Of a DNA stretch of 10,175 nucleotides, positions 1 to 7,707 are shown piece by piece. The notes beneath the pieces are model-generated. The model was not told the origin of the DNA and made no database searches. It saw only the letters and a list, made by a program, of their open reading frames with translations. Location of the stretch: positions 1 to 10,175 of the forward strand of contig JABXKX010000103.1 in assembly GCA_013619035.1 (NCBI GenBank), in the 5' to 3' direction. Position 1 is the first letter of the stretch; every line of letters starts with the position of its first letter. The position numbers and the translations under genes are program-made. Source of the DNA: Peptostreptococcaceae bacterium (GTDB taxonomy: Bacteria > Bacillota_A > Clostridia > Peptostreptococcales > Acidaminobacteraceae).

Positions 1-130
1 ATTATTATAATTACTTATATATTCTTTAAATTTAACTATAAATTTATTACCTTCTTTAATTTTTCTTAACTAGTAGTGAGCAACACTCTACATGTGTGAA
101 CACACCAGTACTACCCACTTTATAGAAACA

Positions 131-154
131 AAAAAAACCATCGAATGATGGTTT
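131..154 (-). terminator. Rho-independent terminator of the chemotaxis gene
   Basis: Read on the minus strand, AAACCATC and GATGGTTT form a perfect 8-bp stem around a 4-base loop. The right arm runs straight into a T tract (complement of the A run 131-137). It lies about 34 bases after the chemotaxis gene's stop codon, so it most likely ends that transcript. On the plus strand the hairpin lacks a T tract, so it looks one-way. Confidence 0.85.
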
Positions 155-187
155 AATCTTGTCTATAATTTTTTATTCAGATGTTTC

Positions 188-2407
188 CTATATCTGTTCA
201 TTTTCGATGTCAACGAATATTTCCTCACCAGAAATGTCTTCATCAGAAATCTCTTCATCAGTCATTTTGGGTTTCTCCTCTTGATGATCTGAATCAACTT
301 TAAACTTATGCATCTCCACTTCCATCAATTCGGCAACCTTGGCAATCTCTCCTGTCATCAGTTGGATTTGTTCCATATTGCTGATCTGGTTTTCCATCAT
401 TGATGATACAGAATCTGCTGCTGCAGAAGATTCTTCTGTAACTGCTGCAATATTACCAATTGAATTGATCACAACATCCTTAGAAGAGTTTACTTCGCTC
501 AACTCATTAGTAAGCTGTTCAATTAGACCAATGATACCATTGACACTTTCAATCGTATTATTAATCGAATTTGCCACATTCTTTGTCACATCTTCAGTCT
601 GGTCAGCATTACTTCTAGCAACCTGGATGTTGTCTGAAACAACTCGAACCTGGTTTTCAATATCAACTGTAAATTCTTCAATCTTTGATGTTGATTCAGA
701 TGTCTGAACTGCAAGTTTTCTGATTTCATCAGCAACCACTGCAAAACCTCTTCCTGCTTCACCCGCTCTTGCCGCTTCGATAGAAGCGTTCAACGCCAAT
801 AGGTTCGTCTGACTTGCAATATTTTTAATAACATTGACAATCTCGTCAATTTGATTTGATTTTCTTAGTAAATCTGCCACATTATTTTCCATGACATCTG
901 TGTTTTCTACATTTTCAATAGTCGACTTTCTAAGTGTTTCTACAACTTTGATAGAAGATTCATTGAGATCTTTGGTACTATTCGAGTATTCAAGTACTTG
1001 CCCTACACTCTTTATGACCGCATTGATTTTCGAATTCAAGACCAATAACTCTTCGTTGCTCTTCTGAGCTTCTTCAGCTTGATCATTGGCTCCCAATGAC
1101 AGGTCTTCGACTGATGCATAAACCTTATTGATGGAATTAGTTGAATCATTACCAATTATGGTCATATCCTCGGATTTGACAAATAATTCAGATGATAGAC
1201 CTTGAAGTCTCAATACAATCTCTGTCAAGGCAATTTTCATATTGTCCAACTGCTTAGCCATCTTACCGGTTTCATCCTTGGCTTTCTTCAATTTATCCAC
1301 ATTGTCATCTTGTAGTAAATCCAGTTCACTGACATGACCAAGTGAATTAGTCACCATATTAAGCGGTTTTGCCAGCATAGACGACAAGACGAGAGCTATC
1401 AATGATGATATAACGACAACTGCTATCAATACGATGATAAATATCCGAATCATACCATCTCTTGCCTCAAATATCTCATTCAAAGGTGGCGCGATACCGA
1501 CTGTCCAACCATTACTCAATCTGATGAAACCACTAATTCTGTCTTCACCACCCAGTTCATATTCCTGGATGCCTACTTCCTTTTCTATCATGGCATCATA
1601 TAATGGTTTTATCTCATCACCAATTGATAAAAGGCTAGTGCTAACATCATATTCGTCATGAACTAGGAAATTATAATTTTCATCTAAAAGATAGGCGTAT
1701 CCGCTATCATAAACTTTTTCCTGTTTGACTTGGTTTTCAATCACGCTGTAATCGAATGTCACACCAGTAACACCCACGAACGTGAAGTACTTGTATATCG
1801 GTTTGATGTATGAGATCAGGACAATCCCAGCCTCCTCATCAAAATATGGTTCTGACCAAATACCTGTAATTTCAGTATCGTTACTTATAGCTTCTTTCCC
1901 TGCTAGTTTTGCTTCAAAGAACCAAGCAACATCAGCTGGAGGAGCTGCTTCGTCAGCCACATCAAAATCTGCCATGTTCAATGGCACTTTATTAAATTTA
2001 GAACCACTTGGGTCATTCGTTATAGATAGTTGATGTTCGTCAATATCAATAGTCGGATCTAAAATAAAGAAAGCTTCATTAGCTCCTTCGAGACTCTCCA
2101 CAACATCTGTAAGAATTCTCTTTAAGTTATTTTTAGTTAAGCTTCTATAAGAGTTCTCAACCTCATACTTCTTAAGATCAACTATATTCTCTAATGTTGA
2201 TGCTGTATTGTCGACAGTCACTTCTGTGTTTGTCAGCAAAGCTTGGATCCTCTGTCCTATTTCCTTGGATTGATACTCAAGTCTAGCTCTAGCTTCATCA
2301 TATATACCACTGGCACCTCTATTGGTTATCAACAAACCAGATACCAATACCGATATGATTGCACAAGCTGTAATTGCAACTAAGATTTTTCCCCTAATAC
2401 TTCTCAT
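188..2407 (-). CDS. Methyl-accepting chemotaxis protein, dCache-type sensor
   Basis: Membrane chemoreceptor that passes ligand binding to the CheA/CheW kinase complex. Positions are in the 739-aa protein starting at ATG 2407. A first membrane segment lies at about 8-29. An extracellular region follows at about 33-318; its layout, including [12 protein letters not shown] in the second half, fits a double Cache (dCache) domain. A second membrane segment (about 322-346) leads to a HAMP region (about 347-400) and a long coiled coil. The conserved hairpin tip at about 530-565 contains [16 protein letters not shown] and [15 protein letters not shown], the diagnostic receptor signature. The tail (last 30 residues or so) is very acidic and has no CheR/CheB-binding pentapeptide that I can see. 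The frame can be extended to a TTG at 2422, but GGGGAGGG sits five bases before the ATG at 2407, so that start is preferred. The gene has its own promoter-like site and terminator and appears to be monocistronic. The ligand is unknown: the usual Arg just before the Trp-aromatic pair of amino-acid-binding dCache domains is not evident (DVAWFF here). Confidence 0.96.
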   Translation of the reverse strand: MRSIRGKILVAITACAIISVLVSGLLITNRGASGIYDEARARLEYQSKEIGQRIQALLTNTEVTVDNTASTLENIVDLKKYEVENSYRSLTKNNLKRILTDVVESLEGANEAFFILDPTIDIDEHQLSITNDPSGSKFNKVPLNMADFDVADEAAPPADVAWFFEAKLAGKEAISNDTEITGIWSEPYFDEEAGIVLISYIKPIYKYFTFVGVTGVTFDYSVIENQVKQEKVYDSGYAYLLDENYNFLVHDEYDVSTSLLSIGDEIKPLYDAMIEKEVGIQEYELGGEDRISGFIRLSNGWTVGIAPPLNEIFEARDGMIRIFIIVLIAVVVISSLIALVLSSMLAKPLNMVTNSLGHVSELDLLQDDNVDKLKKAKDETGKMAKQLDNMKIALTEIVLRLQGLSSELFVKSEDMTIIGNDSTNSINKVYASVEDLSLGANDQAEEAQKSNEELLVLNSKINAVIKSVGQVLEYSNSTKDLNESSIKVVETLRKSTIENVENTDVMENNVADLLRKSNQIDEIVNVIKNIASQTNLLALNASIEAARAGEAGRGFAVVADEIRKLAVQTSESTSKIEEFTVDIENQVRVVSDNIQVARSNADQTEDVTKNVANSINNTIESVNGIIGLIEQLTNELSEVNSSKDVVINSIGNIAAVTEESSAAADSVSSMMENQISNMEQIQLMTGEIAKVAELMEVEMHKFKVDSDHQEEKPKMTDEEISDEDISGEEIFVDIENEQI

Positions 2408-2447
2408 AAGTTCCCTCCCCAAAATTTCTCACGGCTGACATAATTGT

Positions 2448-2476
2448 ATCATATAGATATGTATATAAACAGTGAA
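2448..2476 (-). promoter_or_regulatory. Candidate sigma-A promoter of the chemotaxis gene
   Basis: On the minus strand, TTCACT (2476-2471, 4/6 to TTGACA) and TATGAT (2453-2448, 5/6 to TATAAT) are separated by exactly 17 bases. They lie about 40 bases upstream of the ATG at 2407. I see no flagellar-sigma (TAAA/GCCGATAA) promoter on this strand, although that class often drives chemoreceptors. Assigned from sequence match and position only. Confidence 0.5.
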
Positions 2477-2479
2477 CAT

Positions 2480-2965
2480 TTTGTATATTTTGAATTATAA
2501 AAAAACACAACACGACTATATTATAGTACATACTTCACATATCGCATAGTAAAAAATTCCATTTAATTATTTATATTACGACATATTTCAAATAAAACAG
2601 GAGTTCTACCTTGAATCTTATAATAAAGAAAAATATTTAAGCCGATATACGATGAATATACCATTTAATCTAATAACATCATTCTATCAAGAGAAGGCAG
2701 AGCTCTTAGAAGGTTTATCCAAGGAAGCAATTATTCCTACTATTATAGATGCTTATTTACGGAAGGATACAGAATAGTTTTAACTTACAAACCCTCTCCA
2801 CATGTGAGGATAGAGGTCACAGATAAGACCTATCGTTAACTTTTTGAAGCTTTAAAGCCAACTAGTTATTAAACCATATTTCACCTCTTGAACATCGTGG
2901 TTATCTTTTTACGGAAGTCATCACAAAAATAACGCCAACCTATAAAGTATCGTTGCCGTCAAATC
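2480..2965. other. Gene-poor region with possible decayed reading frames
   Basis: This is most of the gap between the chemoreceptor and the aminotransferase. It holds no intact gene of ordinary size. It contains a short plus-strand frame pair (2652-2839) described separately. A minus-strand run of about 25 codons ends at a TGA near 2887 and includes GWRYFCDDFRKKI; it also looks protein-like but has no start or ribosome binding site. At 2793-2831 on the plus strand, two small overlapping stems compete for the same bases (CCTCT with AGAGG, or AGGTC with GACCT). No insertion-sequence ends were recognised. Confidence 0.4.
2652..2839 (+). pseudogene. Possible broken small gene, unrecognised
   Basis: ATG at 2652 opens a 41-codon frame ending in TAG at 2777. 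It reads as a plausible, mixed-charge helical peptide (for example LLEGLSKEAIIPTIIDAYLR). Near the stop, a shift of frame gives a further stretch running to TAA at 2839 that includes YRIVLTYKPSPHVRIEV. The two halves could be one gene broken by a frameshift. There is no ribosome binding site before the ATG, and I recognise neither half. An exact GCCGATAT, the flagellar-sigma -10 sequence, lies four bases before the ATG. Chance open frames remain a real alternative. Confidence 0.2.
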
Positions 2966-3022
2966 AAAAAAAGGTAATGATATACACTCTATGAGAGTGT
3001 ATATCATCAACCTTTATTTTTT
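2966..3022. terminator. Long two-way terminator hairpin
   Basis: A perfect 14-bp stem (2977-2990 with 2994-3007) closes a 3-base ATG loop. It is extended, past a small bulge (A on one side, CA on the other), by AAAGGT/ACCTTT (2970-2975 with 3010-3015). An A run precedes it and a T run follows, so both strands show a stem followed by a U tract. On the minus strand it lies about 110 bases after the aminotransferase stop and can end that transcript. On the plus strand it could end any transcript from the 2650 region. Confidence 0.85.
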
Positions 3023-3106
3023 AATATTTCGTAATTCTTTTAATTTGATCAGTCGGTGTTTTAATGCCTCAGGAACCTTAACATCTGAAGCTATTCTATA
3101 ACAACT
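3014..3106 (-). pseudogene. Possible C-terminal remnant of an unknown gene
   Basis: On the minus strand, just after the aminotransferase, an open stretch of 30 codons ends in TAA inside the terminator hairpin. It includes ASDVKVPEALKHRLIKLKEL, with the look of a charged C-terminal helix. Immediately upstream, a different frame reads IGSANCEVVIE. The two could be parts of one decayed gene. There is no start codon with a ribosome binding site and I do not recognise the family. Evidence is composition only, so a chance open frame is possible. Confidence 0.25.
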
Positions 3107-3132
3107 TCACAATTTGCACTTCCTATTAAACA

Positions 3133-4377
3133 CTACTTAAAGCGGTCCATAACTTCTTTGATTACCTTTGGTGCTTTTCTACATTTTTCTTCTGAAACAG
3201 CACAAACTGCAAATCTTATACCTTTTCCTAGTGGTACCATAAAAATATTTTTTTCAGTTAATGCTTCACTTATTTCATATGGTTTGTCACAAGGTAAACT
3301 AACAAAGAATCCATCTCTATATGGTAATAACTCTAAACCAATTTCATCTGCTGCTTCTACAAAAGCTTCTGCTCTTTTTCTTAACATTACTTTTGATTCA
3401 TTTTTTTCTTTCGTATATTTTGCTAATAACTCTTTATCATTAAATATTTCAGCAACAACAAGCATACCACCTCTATTACCATTAGACCAGTTCGCTCTAC
3501 CAGAATGAAGACTTGATACTCTAAATTCATCTGCAATCGCCTCATTAGATGACATACCAATAAGTGCACCTAATCTTAGACCATACATGGTATAGCCTTT
3601 TGATGTACTGAATGCTGCCATTACAAAAATATTATCAGGAAGCTTTGAGAATTTTGTAAAGAATGCTCTTTTTTCATCTGCTTCTCCTGCAAAATCAATG
3701 TATGCTGTATCTACGAGTAAAATGATTTTCTTATCAGGATTTTTTGCTTCTTCCTTTACAAATGCTAATATTTCATCCCACTCTTCATCTGATACACTGT
3801 AACCAGTTGGGTTTTGAGCAGGCGTATTGATGATTGCCATCAATCTATTTTGTTTATCTAAAATTTCTTTAAATCGTTTTTTAAAGTCTACAATATTAAA
3901 GTTTCCTTCTTCTGTAAATAATTTGAACGTTGAAATTTTTCTTCCAGCTTCTTCCGAGATTGTAGTATATGGAGACCAGAACCAATCTGAAGTAAGAATT
4001 TCATCACCTTTCTCCGTATAGTTCCACATAGCTACTTTTAAAGCACCAGTTCCACCTGGAGTTGCTACTACTCTAATATGAGCATCTGGCTTATAACCTG
4101 CAAAGAAAGTCTCTTCAACAGCCTCTAAATACTCCGGCATTCCAGCGATTGGAGCATAAGCTGAGATTTCCTCATTTGGCATATCCTTTAAAACTCCAAA
4201 GACAGAATCAAAAGCAATTAGTTTACCATCATCATCCATCAATGCACCTAATGTGGAATTCGTAACATTTTCTTTACCATACTTTGTTATTGCTTCTTGG
4301 GCTTTCCCAGCAATTGCAAAAATTGCATCTGCTTTTGCTGGCCACTTCGCGTGTTTTGCAACCATACTAATTGTCAT
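3133..4377 (-). CDS. PLP-dependent aminotransferase, class I/II
   Basis: Cytoplasmic fold-type-I aminotransferase of 414 residues, a normal length for the class. It moves an amino group between an amino acid and a 2-oxo acid. The PLP-binding set is complete: the glycine-rich TPGGTGALK at 106-114, aromatic residues at SDWFW (130-134) that may stack on the cofactor, Asn189 in QNPTGY, Asp223 and Tyr226 in DTAY, the Schiff-base lysine Lys260 in STSKGYTMYG, Arg268, and a C-terminal Arg388 (GIRFAV) placed to hold the substrate carboxylate. The motif spacing resembles aspartate/aromatic aminotransferases; I cannot fix the substrate. The start is supported by AGGGGG five bases before the ATG. It appears to be its own transcription unit, with a terminator between it and the upstream M20 gene and another downstream. 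A role in catabolising amino acids freed by the neighbouring hydrolases is inference from location. Confidence 0.93.
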   Translation of the reverse strand: MTISMVAKHAKWPAKADAIFAIAGKAQEAITKYGKENVTNSTLGALMDDDGKLIAFDSVFGVLKDMPNEEISAYAPIAGMPEYLEAVEETFFAGYKPDAHIRVVATPGGTGALKVAMWNYTEKGDEILTSDWFWSPYTTISEEAGRKISTFKLFTEEGNFNIVDFKKRFKEILDKQNRLMAIINTPAQNPTGYSVSDEEWDEILAFVKEEAKNPDKKIILLVDTAYIDFAGEADEKRAFFTKFSKLPDNIFVMAAFSTSKGYTMYGLRLGALIGMSSNEAIADEFRVSSLHSGRANWSNGNRGGMLVVAEIFNDKELLAKYTKEKNESKVMLRKRAEAFVEAADEIGLELLPYRDGFFVSLPCDKPYEISEALTEKNIFMVPLGKGIRFAVCAVSEEKCRKAPKVIKEVMDRFK

Positions 4378-4400
4378 AATATCCCCCTATATCTAAAGTA

Positions 4401-4419
4401 ATAATCATCTTATGATTAT
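4401..4419. promoter_or_regulatory. Perfect dyad in the aminotransferase leader
   Basis: ATAATCAT, a 3-base spacer (CTT), then ATGATTAT: a perfect 8-bp inverted repeat just upstream of the aminotransferase ribosome binding site. Half of it (ATAATCAT) recurs at 4438-4445, overlapping the candidate -10 box. It could be a repressor site or a weak leader hairpin; it is AT-rich enough to be partly chance. Confidence 0.3.
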
Positions 4420-4443
4420 CTAGTAAATAGTAATTCTATAATC

Positions 4444-4472
4444 ATTGTAATCGTGTTTAAGATATTTTGAAA
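4444..4472 (-). promoter_or_regulatory. Candidate aminotransferase promoter
   Basis: On the minus strand, TACAAT (4449-4444, 5/6 to the -10 consensus) lies 17 bases from TTTCAA (4472-4467, only 3/6 to the -35 consensus). This is the best-spaced pair I found in the 441-base gap upstream of the aminotransferase. The weak -35 would suit an activator-dependent promoter, but that is speculation. Confidence 0.35.
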
Positions 4473-4503
4473 CGCTTTTTTTAAAATTAATATATTTATT
4501 TTT

Positions 4504-4553
4504 TGTCACCTTTCTCTTTGACATAACTTTTGACCATGTTTATGTTCTTGACA
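4504..4553. repeat. TTGACA-like repeats with an inverted pair
   Basis: Three related hexamers occur on the plus strand: TTGACA (4518), TTGACC (4530) and TTGACA (4548), the first and last followed by TA. An opposed TGTCA at 4504-4508 makes TGTCA-N10-TGACA with the first. The cluster lies 30-110 bases beyond the candidate aminotransferase promoter, where an activator or operator array could sit. No known regulator motif is matched exactly. Confidence 0.3.
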
Positions 4554-4693
4554 TATTTTAAACTCATAACATTAAATCAACACTATCAGCAAAAGCATTG
4601 ATTATTTTAACTGCATTGTACCCATTTATTAGACATCTAGTGAAGGTGAAAAACGAACTCTGATAACAGTTTATTCTTATTAAATACAACATA

Positions 4694-4734
4694 TAAAAAT
4701 CCCCCATACTATAGAATTTGGCAGTAAGAGGGAT
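4694..4734 (-). terminator. Terminator of the amidohydrolase operon
   Basis: On the minus strand, ATCCCTCTTACT pairs with AGTATGGGGGAT over 12 positions (one T-T mismatch, one G-U), with a 12-base loop and then TTTTTAT. It lies about 85 bases after the M20 stop codon, so it should end the iclR-to-M20 transcript and separate it from the aminotransferase. The remainder of the 4378-4818 gap holds only the repeats and promoter candidates listed. Confidence 0.8.
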
Positions 4735-4818
4735 CATTCATTTTTAAGATTTACTTAATGGTTTGACAGACTGATGTGAGTATACATTACAAACAGCTAA
4801 AATGATTTAAAATACTGT

Positions 4819-5988
4819 TCATATAGTATTTTTATGTTCTTTGAATTCTTTTTTAACGGCCTCTAACAACTTTGGATTTCTAATAATTGCCGCACCTGAT
4901 AAAGCTAAAGCACCAATCGTTTTTTTCATTTCATCATAAGCAAAGGTTGTTAGAGTTTCTTCAGCAAATTCTTTTGTATGTGATGCAATCTGTTTTTTAG
5001 TTATTGCAAAGTATGGATGAATTGTAGGACATACCTGACTTACATTTCCAGCATCTAATGATCCATAACTTTCTGCAGGTTCGTATATATTTTCTACACC
5101 CATTAATTCAAGATTCTCACTATATAATGATGATAGTGTTTCATTGGTAATTAGATCATCATAAGAAGCTTCATAATTTCGGATTGTAAGATTTGTTCCC
5201 GCTGCTAAAGAAGCACCCCGAGCACAATTTTTAACTTTTTCCGATAATTCCTGAAGATATTTTTTACTATTTGAACGGACATAAAACTCTGCCATTGCCA
5301 ATTCAGGCACAATATTGGCTGCAACACCACCTTTTTTTATCACACCATGAACCATTGCATCAGACTGTATATGTTGCCTAAGTGCATTAATATTATTAAA
5401 TGTGTTTATAGCTGCATCAAGAGCATTTATACCTTTTTCAGGAGATGAAGCAGCATGTGCTGATTTTCCTTCATAAGTAAACTCTATGGCTTCTAAAGCT
5501 AATGATTTCCCACTTTTATAATGCTTTTCAGCAGGGTGTGCCATTAATGCAACATCAATATTATCAAAAGCACCATTATTAACCATTGTAACTTTTTCAC
5601 CACTTGTTTCTTCTGCAGGTGTTCCAAATACAACAACAGTACCACCAATATCATAAACTAATTTACTAAGTACTATAGCTGCACCGGAACTAGTCGTTCC
5701 CAATATATTATGTCCACAACCATGTCCAATACCAGGAAGTGCATCATATTCGGCTAGGTATGATATTGTTGGACCACTTTTCTCACTTTTATAAGTTGCT
5801 TTAAATGCTGTTTCAACTCCCATATATTGCTCTTCAACACTAAAACCATATTTTCTCAACAACTCAATATGGGCCATTGATGATTTATATTCTTGATGAC
5901 CAAGTTCGGGATTCGCATAAATATACTCACTTAGTTTTATTAAATCTCCACTTAATTCTTTAATGATTTTATTTATTTCAATTTTCAT
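4819..5988 (-). CDS. M20-family metallo-amidohydrolase
   Basis: Predicted zinc-dependent amidohydrolase or peptidase of 389 residues, in the group that includes aminoacylase-like and aminobenzoyl-glutamate-hydrolase-like proteins. Such enzymes cut N-acyl-L-amino acids or small dipeptide-like amides in the cytoplasm. Visible metal and catalytic positions: EYDALPGIGHGCGHN (80-94, with Cys91 and His93), the EE pair at 126-127 (TPAEETSG), His151 in MAHPA, and His337 in ASHTKEF. The SAHAA motif at 177-181 and the following region form the lid/dimerisation domain. The frame is open to an ATG at 6048, but that start has no good ribosome binding site and its extra 20 codons overlap, out of frame, the tail of the D-aminoacylase pseudogene. 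GGGAG lies ten bases before ATG 5988, so that start is chosen. Last gene of the operon. No signal peptide. The substrate cannot be assigned. Confidence 0.93.
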   Translation of the reverse strand: MKIEINKIIKELSGDLIKLSEYIYANPELGHQEYKSSMAHIELLRKYGFSVEEQYMGVETAFKATYKSEKSGPTISYLAEYDALPGIGHGCGHNILGTTSSGAAIVLSKLVYDIGGTVVVFGTPAEETSGEKVTMVNNGAFDNIDVALMAHPAEKHYKSGKSLALEAIEFTYEGKSAHAASSPEKGINALDAAINTFNNINALRQHIQSDAMVHGVIKKGGVAANIVPELAMAEFYVRSNSKKYLQELSEKVKNCARGASLAAGTNLTIRNYEASYDDLITNETLSSLYSENLELMGVENIYEPAESYGSLDAGNVSQVCPTIHPYFAITKKQIASHTKEFAEETLTTFAYDEMKKTIGALALSGAAIIRNPKLLEAVKKEFKEHKNTI

Positions 5989-6004
5989 TTTGATTGATCT
6001 CCCA

Positions 6005-6329
6005 TTAACGATCTTTCTTCCTAATAATTTTACCAATTTTATTTTCATTTAAAACATACTTTTCTACCGCTATAATCCCATCAATAATTACATTAGACGG
6101 GAATTTACAATTTTTTGTTGGTCCTATCCAGTCTGTATATTGATGTCATCTTATTAATGACTTCAATCAAACTCAAAGCTCCTTTATTTCTCACATATTT
6201 CCCTACACTCTTGGAAATGTTCTAGCGGCTCTCGGATGCCCTTTCTTAATATTAAAAATCCATTACTGCCAATAATCATAAAATCCACTTTCCGCAACTT
6301 CTTTAACGAGTGTTTTCATTCTGGATTAT
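6005..6329 (-). pseudogene. Decayed C-terminal third of a second D-aminoacylase
   Basis: Minus-strand pieces in different frames match the end of the D-aminoacylase family and of the intact neighbour, in order. IIQNENT lies near 6329-6309. FMIIGSNGF follows (intact: VMIASDEIY). Then GHPRAARTFPRV (intact: GHPRGAGTFPRV). After a one-base loss (GTGTTAGG to GTGTAGG) comes GKYVRNKGALSLIEVINKMT (intact: GKYVREEKHLELIEALNKMT). After a deletion of the GYDADITIFD region come NVIIDGIIAVEKYV and a basic end, GKIIRKKDR, with stop TAA at 6007-6005. There are at least three frame changes and one internal deletion, so it cannot make a working enzyme. The intact gene ends at 6341, a few bases before this fragment begins. 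The M20 start is 16 bases after its stop, as expected for genes once adjacent in an operon. The sequence is too different from the intact gene to be a recent duplicate. Confidence 0.85.
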
Positions 6330-6340
6330 TAAGCTGAATT

Positions 6341-7699
6341 TTATATCAATAACGTGCCTGAGTTATTACTTATAATAATATTGTTTTTTAGCACCATTTT
6401 ACCATTTACAAACACATACTCGATGCCTTGTGGTGGTGCAATTGGATTAGTAGTAAAATCGGCAATATCAATTATTTTTTCATTATCAAAAATTGTAATA
6501 TCAGCATCATAACCTTCTTTTATTTGTCCCTTTTGATGGAGTAACAATCTTTCAGCAGGCATTTTTGTCATTTTATTTAATGCTTCAATGAGTTCGAGAT
6601 GTTTTTCTTCCCTCACGTATTTACCTAACACTCTCGGGAAAGTTCCAGCACCTCTTGGATGTCCATGGACGCCATTATAGATCTCGTCACTGGCTATCAT
6701 TACAAAGGGGGATTTCATTGCTGAAATTATCTCTTTCTCATTCATCACAAATGCGACTGCAAGAATATTCGGATGGTTTTTTCTTGCATCTTCAAAAATT
6801 GCTTTGGTACAATATACATTTTTATATGGCTCTTGTGTTAACATTATACTTGAATAATCAACATGCCATTCTTCAAGACAACCCTCACTAAAAACCTCTG
6901 AACCTATGTATGTACAAAAAGCATTATAAGGATAACAATCAGCCATTATTGATAATTTGTTTTCCCTTGCTTCTTGAATCATGTCGAGTGCTTTATCCAT
7001 ATATCCATAACCACTACAACTTCCTATATGAGAAATTTGCATAGGTATTGATGACTCTTTTGAAAGTGAGATTAATTCACTAATAGAAGCCACACTTTCA
7101 GAAGCATCACTACGATAATGCGCTGAAATTAAGTGTTTTTCAGGATCTAATAATTTTGAGACTTTTAGCATCTCATTATATTCAATGCCAGGTGAATATT
7201 CTATGCCAAAAGAAATACCCTTTATACCGAAAGGAATATTATTAGTTATTTCTTTACAAATAGTATCTAGCTGATAATCTGAAATTTTAGCATTTGGAGA
7301 ATGTAGACCTATTTTTTCTCTCAGGGAGTTATACCCCAGCTTCATCATATAGTTTATAGGTGCGTTGTTGTTTTTAACATAATTAATGAATACTTCTGGT
7401 GATTGGTGATTAATGCCACAGTTTCCTCCTAGAGCAGACGTCACCCCCATTTTAAGCATTCTTTCAGCAATATAAAAATTTTCAAGTAAAGGGTATTTCC
7501 CTAACTCTTCTTCGTGCATATGAATATCAATAAACCCCGGTGAGGTTATAAAATTTTCTGCATTTATTTCTAGTTTAGCACCTATTGAATTGGTGCCAAT
7601 ATGATCAATTTTTCCATTCTTTATACAGATATCACTAATTTTGAAAGTATTAGTATCATAATCTGGAAACTTGGCATTTGATATCTTAATATCGTACAT
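6341..7699 (-). CDS. D-aminoacylase-type amidohydrolase
   Basis: Predicted zinc amidohydrolase of 452 residues that removes the acyl group from N-acyl-D-amino acids, giving a free D-amino acid and a carboxylate. Features match the family throughout: a small N-terminal beta domain; PGFIDIHMHEE (54-64) with His60 and His62; GGNCGIN with the metal-bridging Cys94; FGIEYSPG; His194 (AHYRSD); His224 (ISHIGS); ADCYPYNA; the catalytic Asp338 (ASDEIY); HPRGAGTFPRVLGKYVRE (347-364); and the C-terminal EGYDADITIFD and VNGKMV that complete the beta domain. All metal and catalytic positions known for D-aminoacylase are present, so it should be active. Acyl and side-chain preference cannot be read. The start has AGGAGG eight bases before the ATG. 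It lies 163 bases after the transporter gene; the leader in between carries a stem-loop that may regulate translation. Other amidohydrolases of this branch act on related substrates, so N-acyl-D-amino-acid deacylase is the most likely but not the only reading. Confidence 0.9.
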   Translation of the reverse strand: MYDIKISNAKFPDYDTNTFKISDICIKNGKIDHIGTNSIGAKLEINAENFITSPGFIDIHMHEEELGKYPLLENFYIAERMLKMGVTSALGGNCGINHQSPEVFINYVKNNNAPINYMMKLGYNSLREKIGLHSPNAKISDYQLDTICKEITNNIPFGIKGISFGIEYSPGIEYNEMLKVSKLLDPEKHLISAHYRSDASESVASISELISLSKESSIPMQISHIGSCSGYGYMDKALDMIQEARENKLSIMADCYPYNAFCTYIGSEVFSEGCLEEWHVDYSSIMLTQEPYKNVYCTKAIFEDARKNHPNILAVAFVMNEKEIISAMKSPFVMIASDEIYNGVHGHPRGAGTFPRVLGKYVREEKHLELIEALNKMTKMPAERLLLHQKGQIKEGYDADITIFDNEKIIDIADFTTNPIAPPQGIEYVFVNGKMVLKNNIIISNNSGTLLI

Positions 7700-7707
7700 T
7701 TTTAATG

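Noticed and set aside
71..120. Dyads (GTGTG-AA-CACAC and GTAGT/ACTAC) suggesting a structured RNA
   Set aside because: Stems are short and interrupted, match no RNA family I recognise, and lie beyond the chemoreceptor terminator with no promoter.
339..707. Plus-strand open frame inside the chemoreceptor gene
   Set aside because: It is the antisense of the conserved signalling coiled coil, with no ribosome site; a shadow of the real gene.
3142..3153. GGTCCATA shared by 3144, 7870 and the operator at 10110
   Set aside because: The first two copies are coding sequence in unrelated C-termini and lack the TGGAC half needed for the palindrome.
4463..4482. Possible CcpA (cre) site, TTGAAACGCTTTTT, at the aminotransferase promoter
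   Set aside because: One base is missing between the TGAAA and CG parts of the consensus and the right half is a plain T run; it does not fit TGWNANCGNTNWCA.
4809..4832. AAAATACT/AGTATTTT hairpin over the M20 stop codon
   Set aside because: All-weak stem with an 8-base loop and no T tract; the GC-rich hairpin at 4694-4734 is a much better terminator.
6655..6891. Plus-strand 78-codon frame within the D-aminoacylase
   Set aside because: Antisense to conserved catalytic-domain codons, no ribosome site and no recognisable protein.
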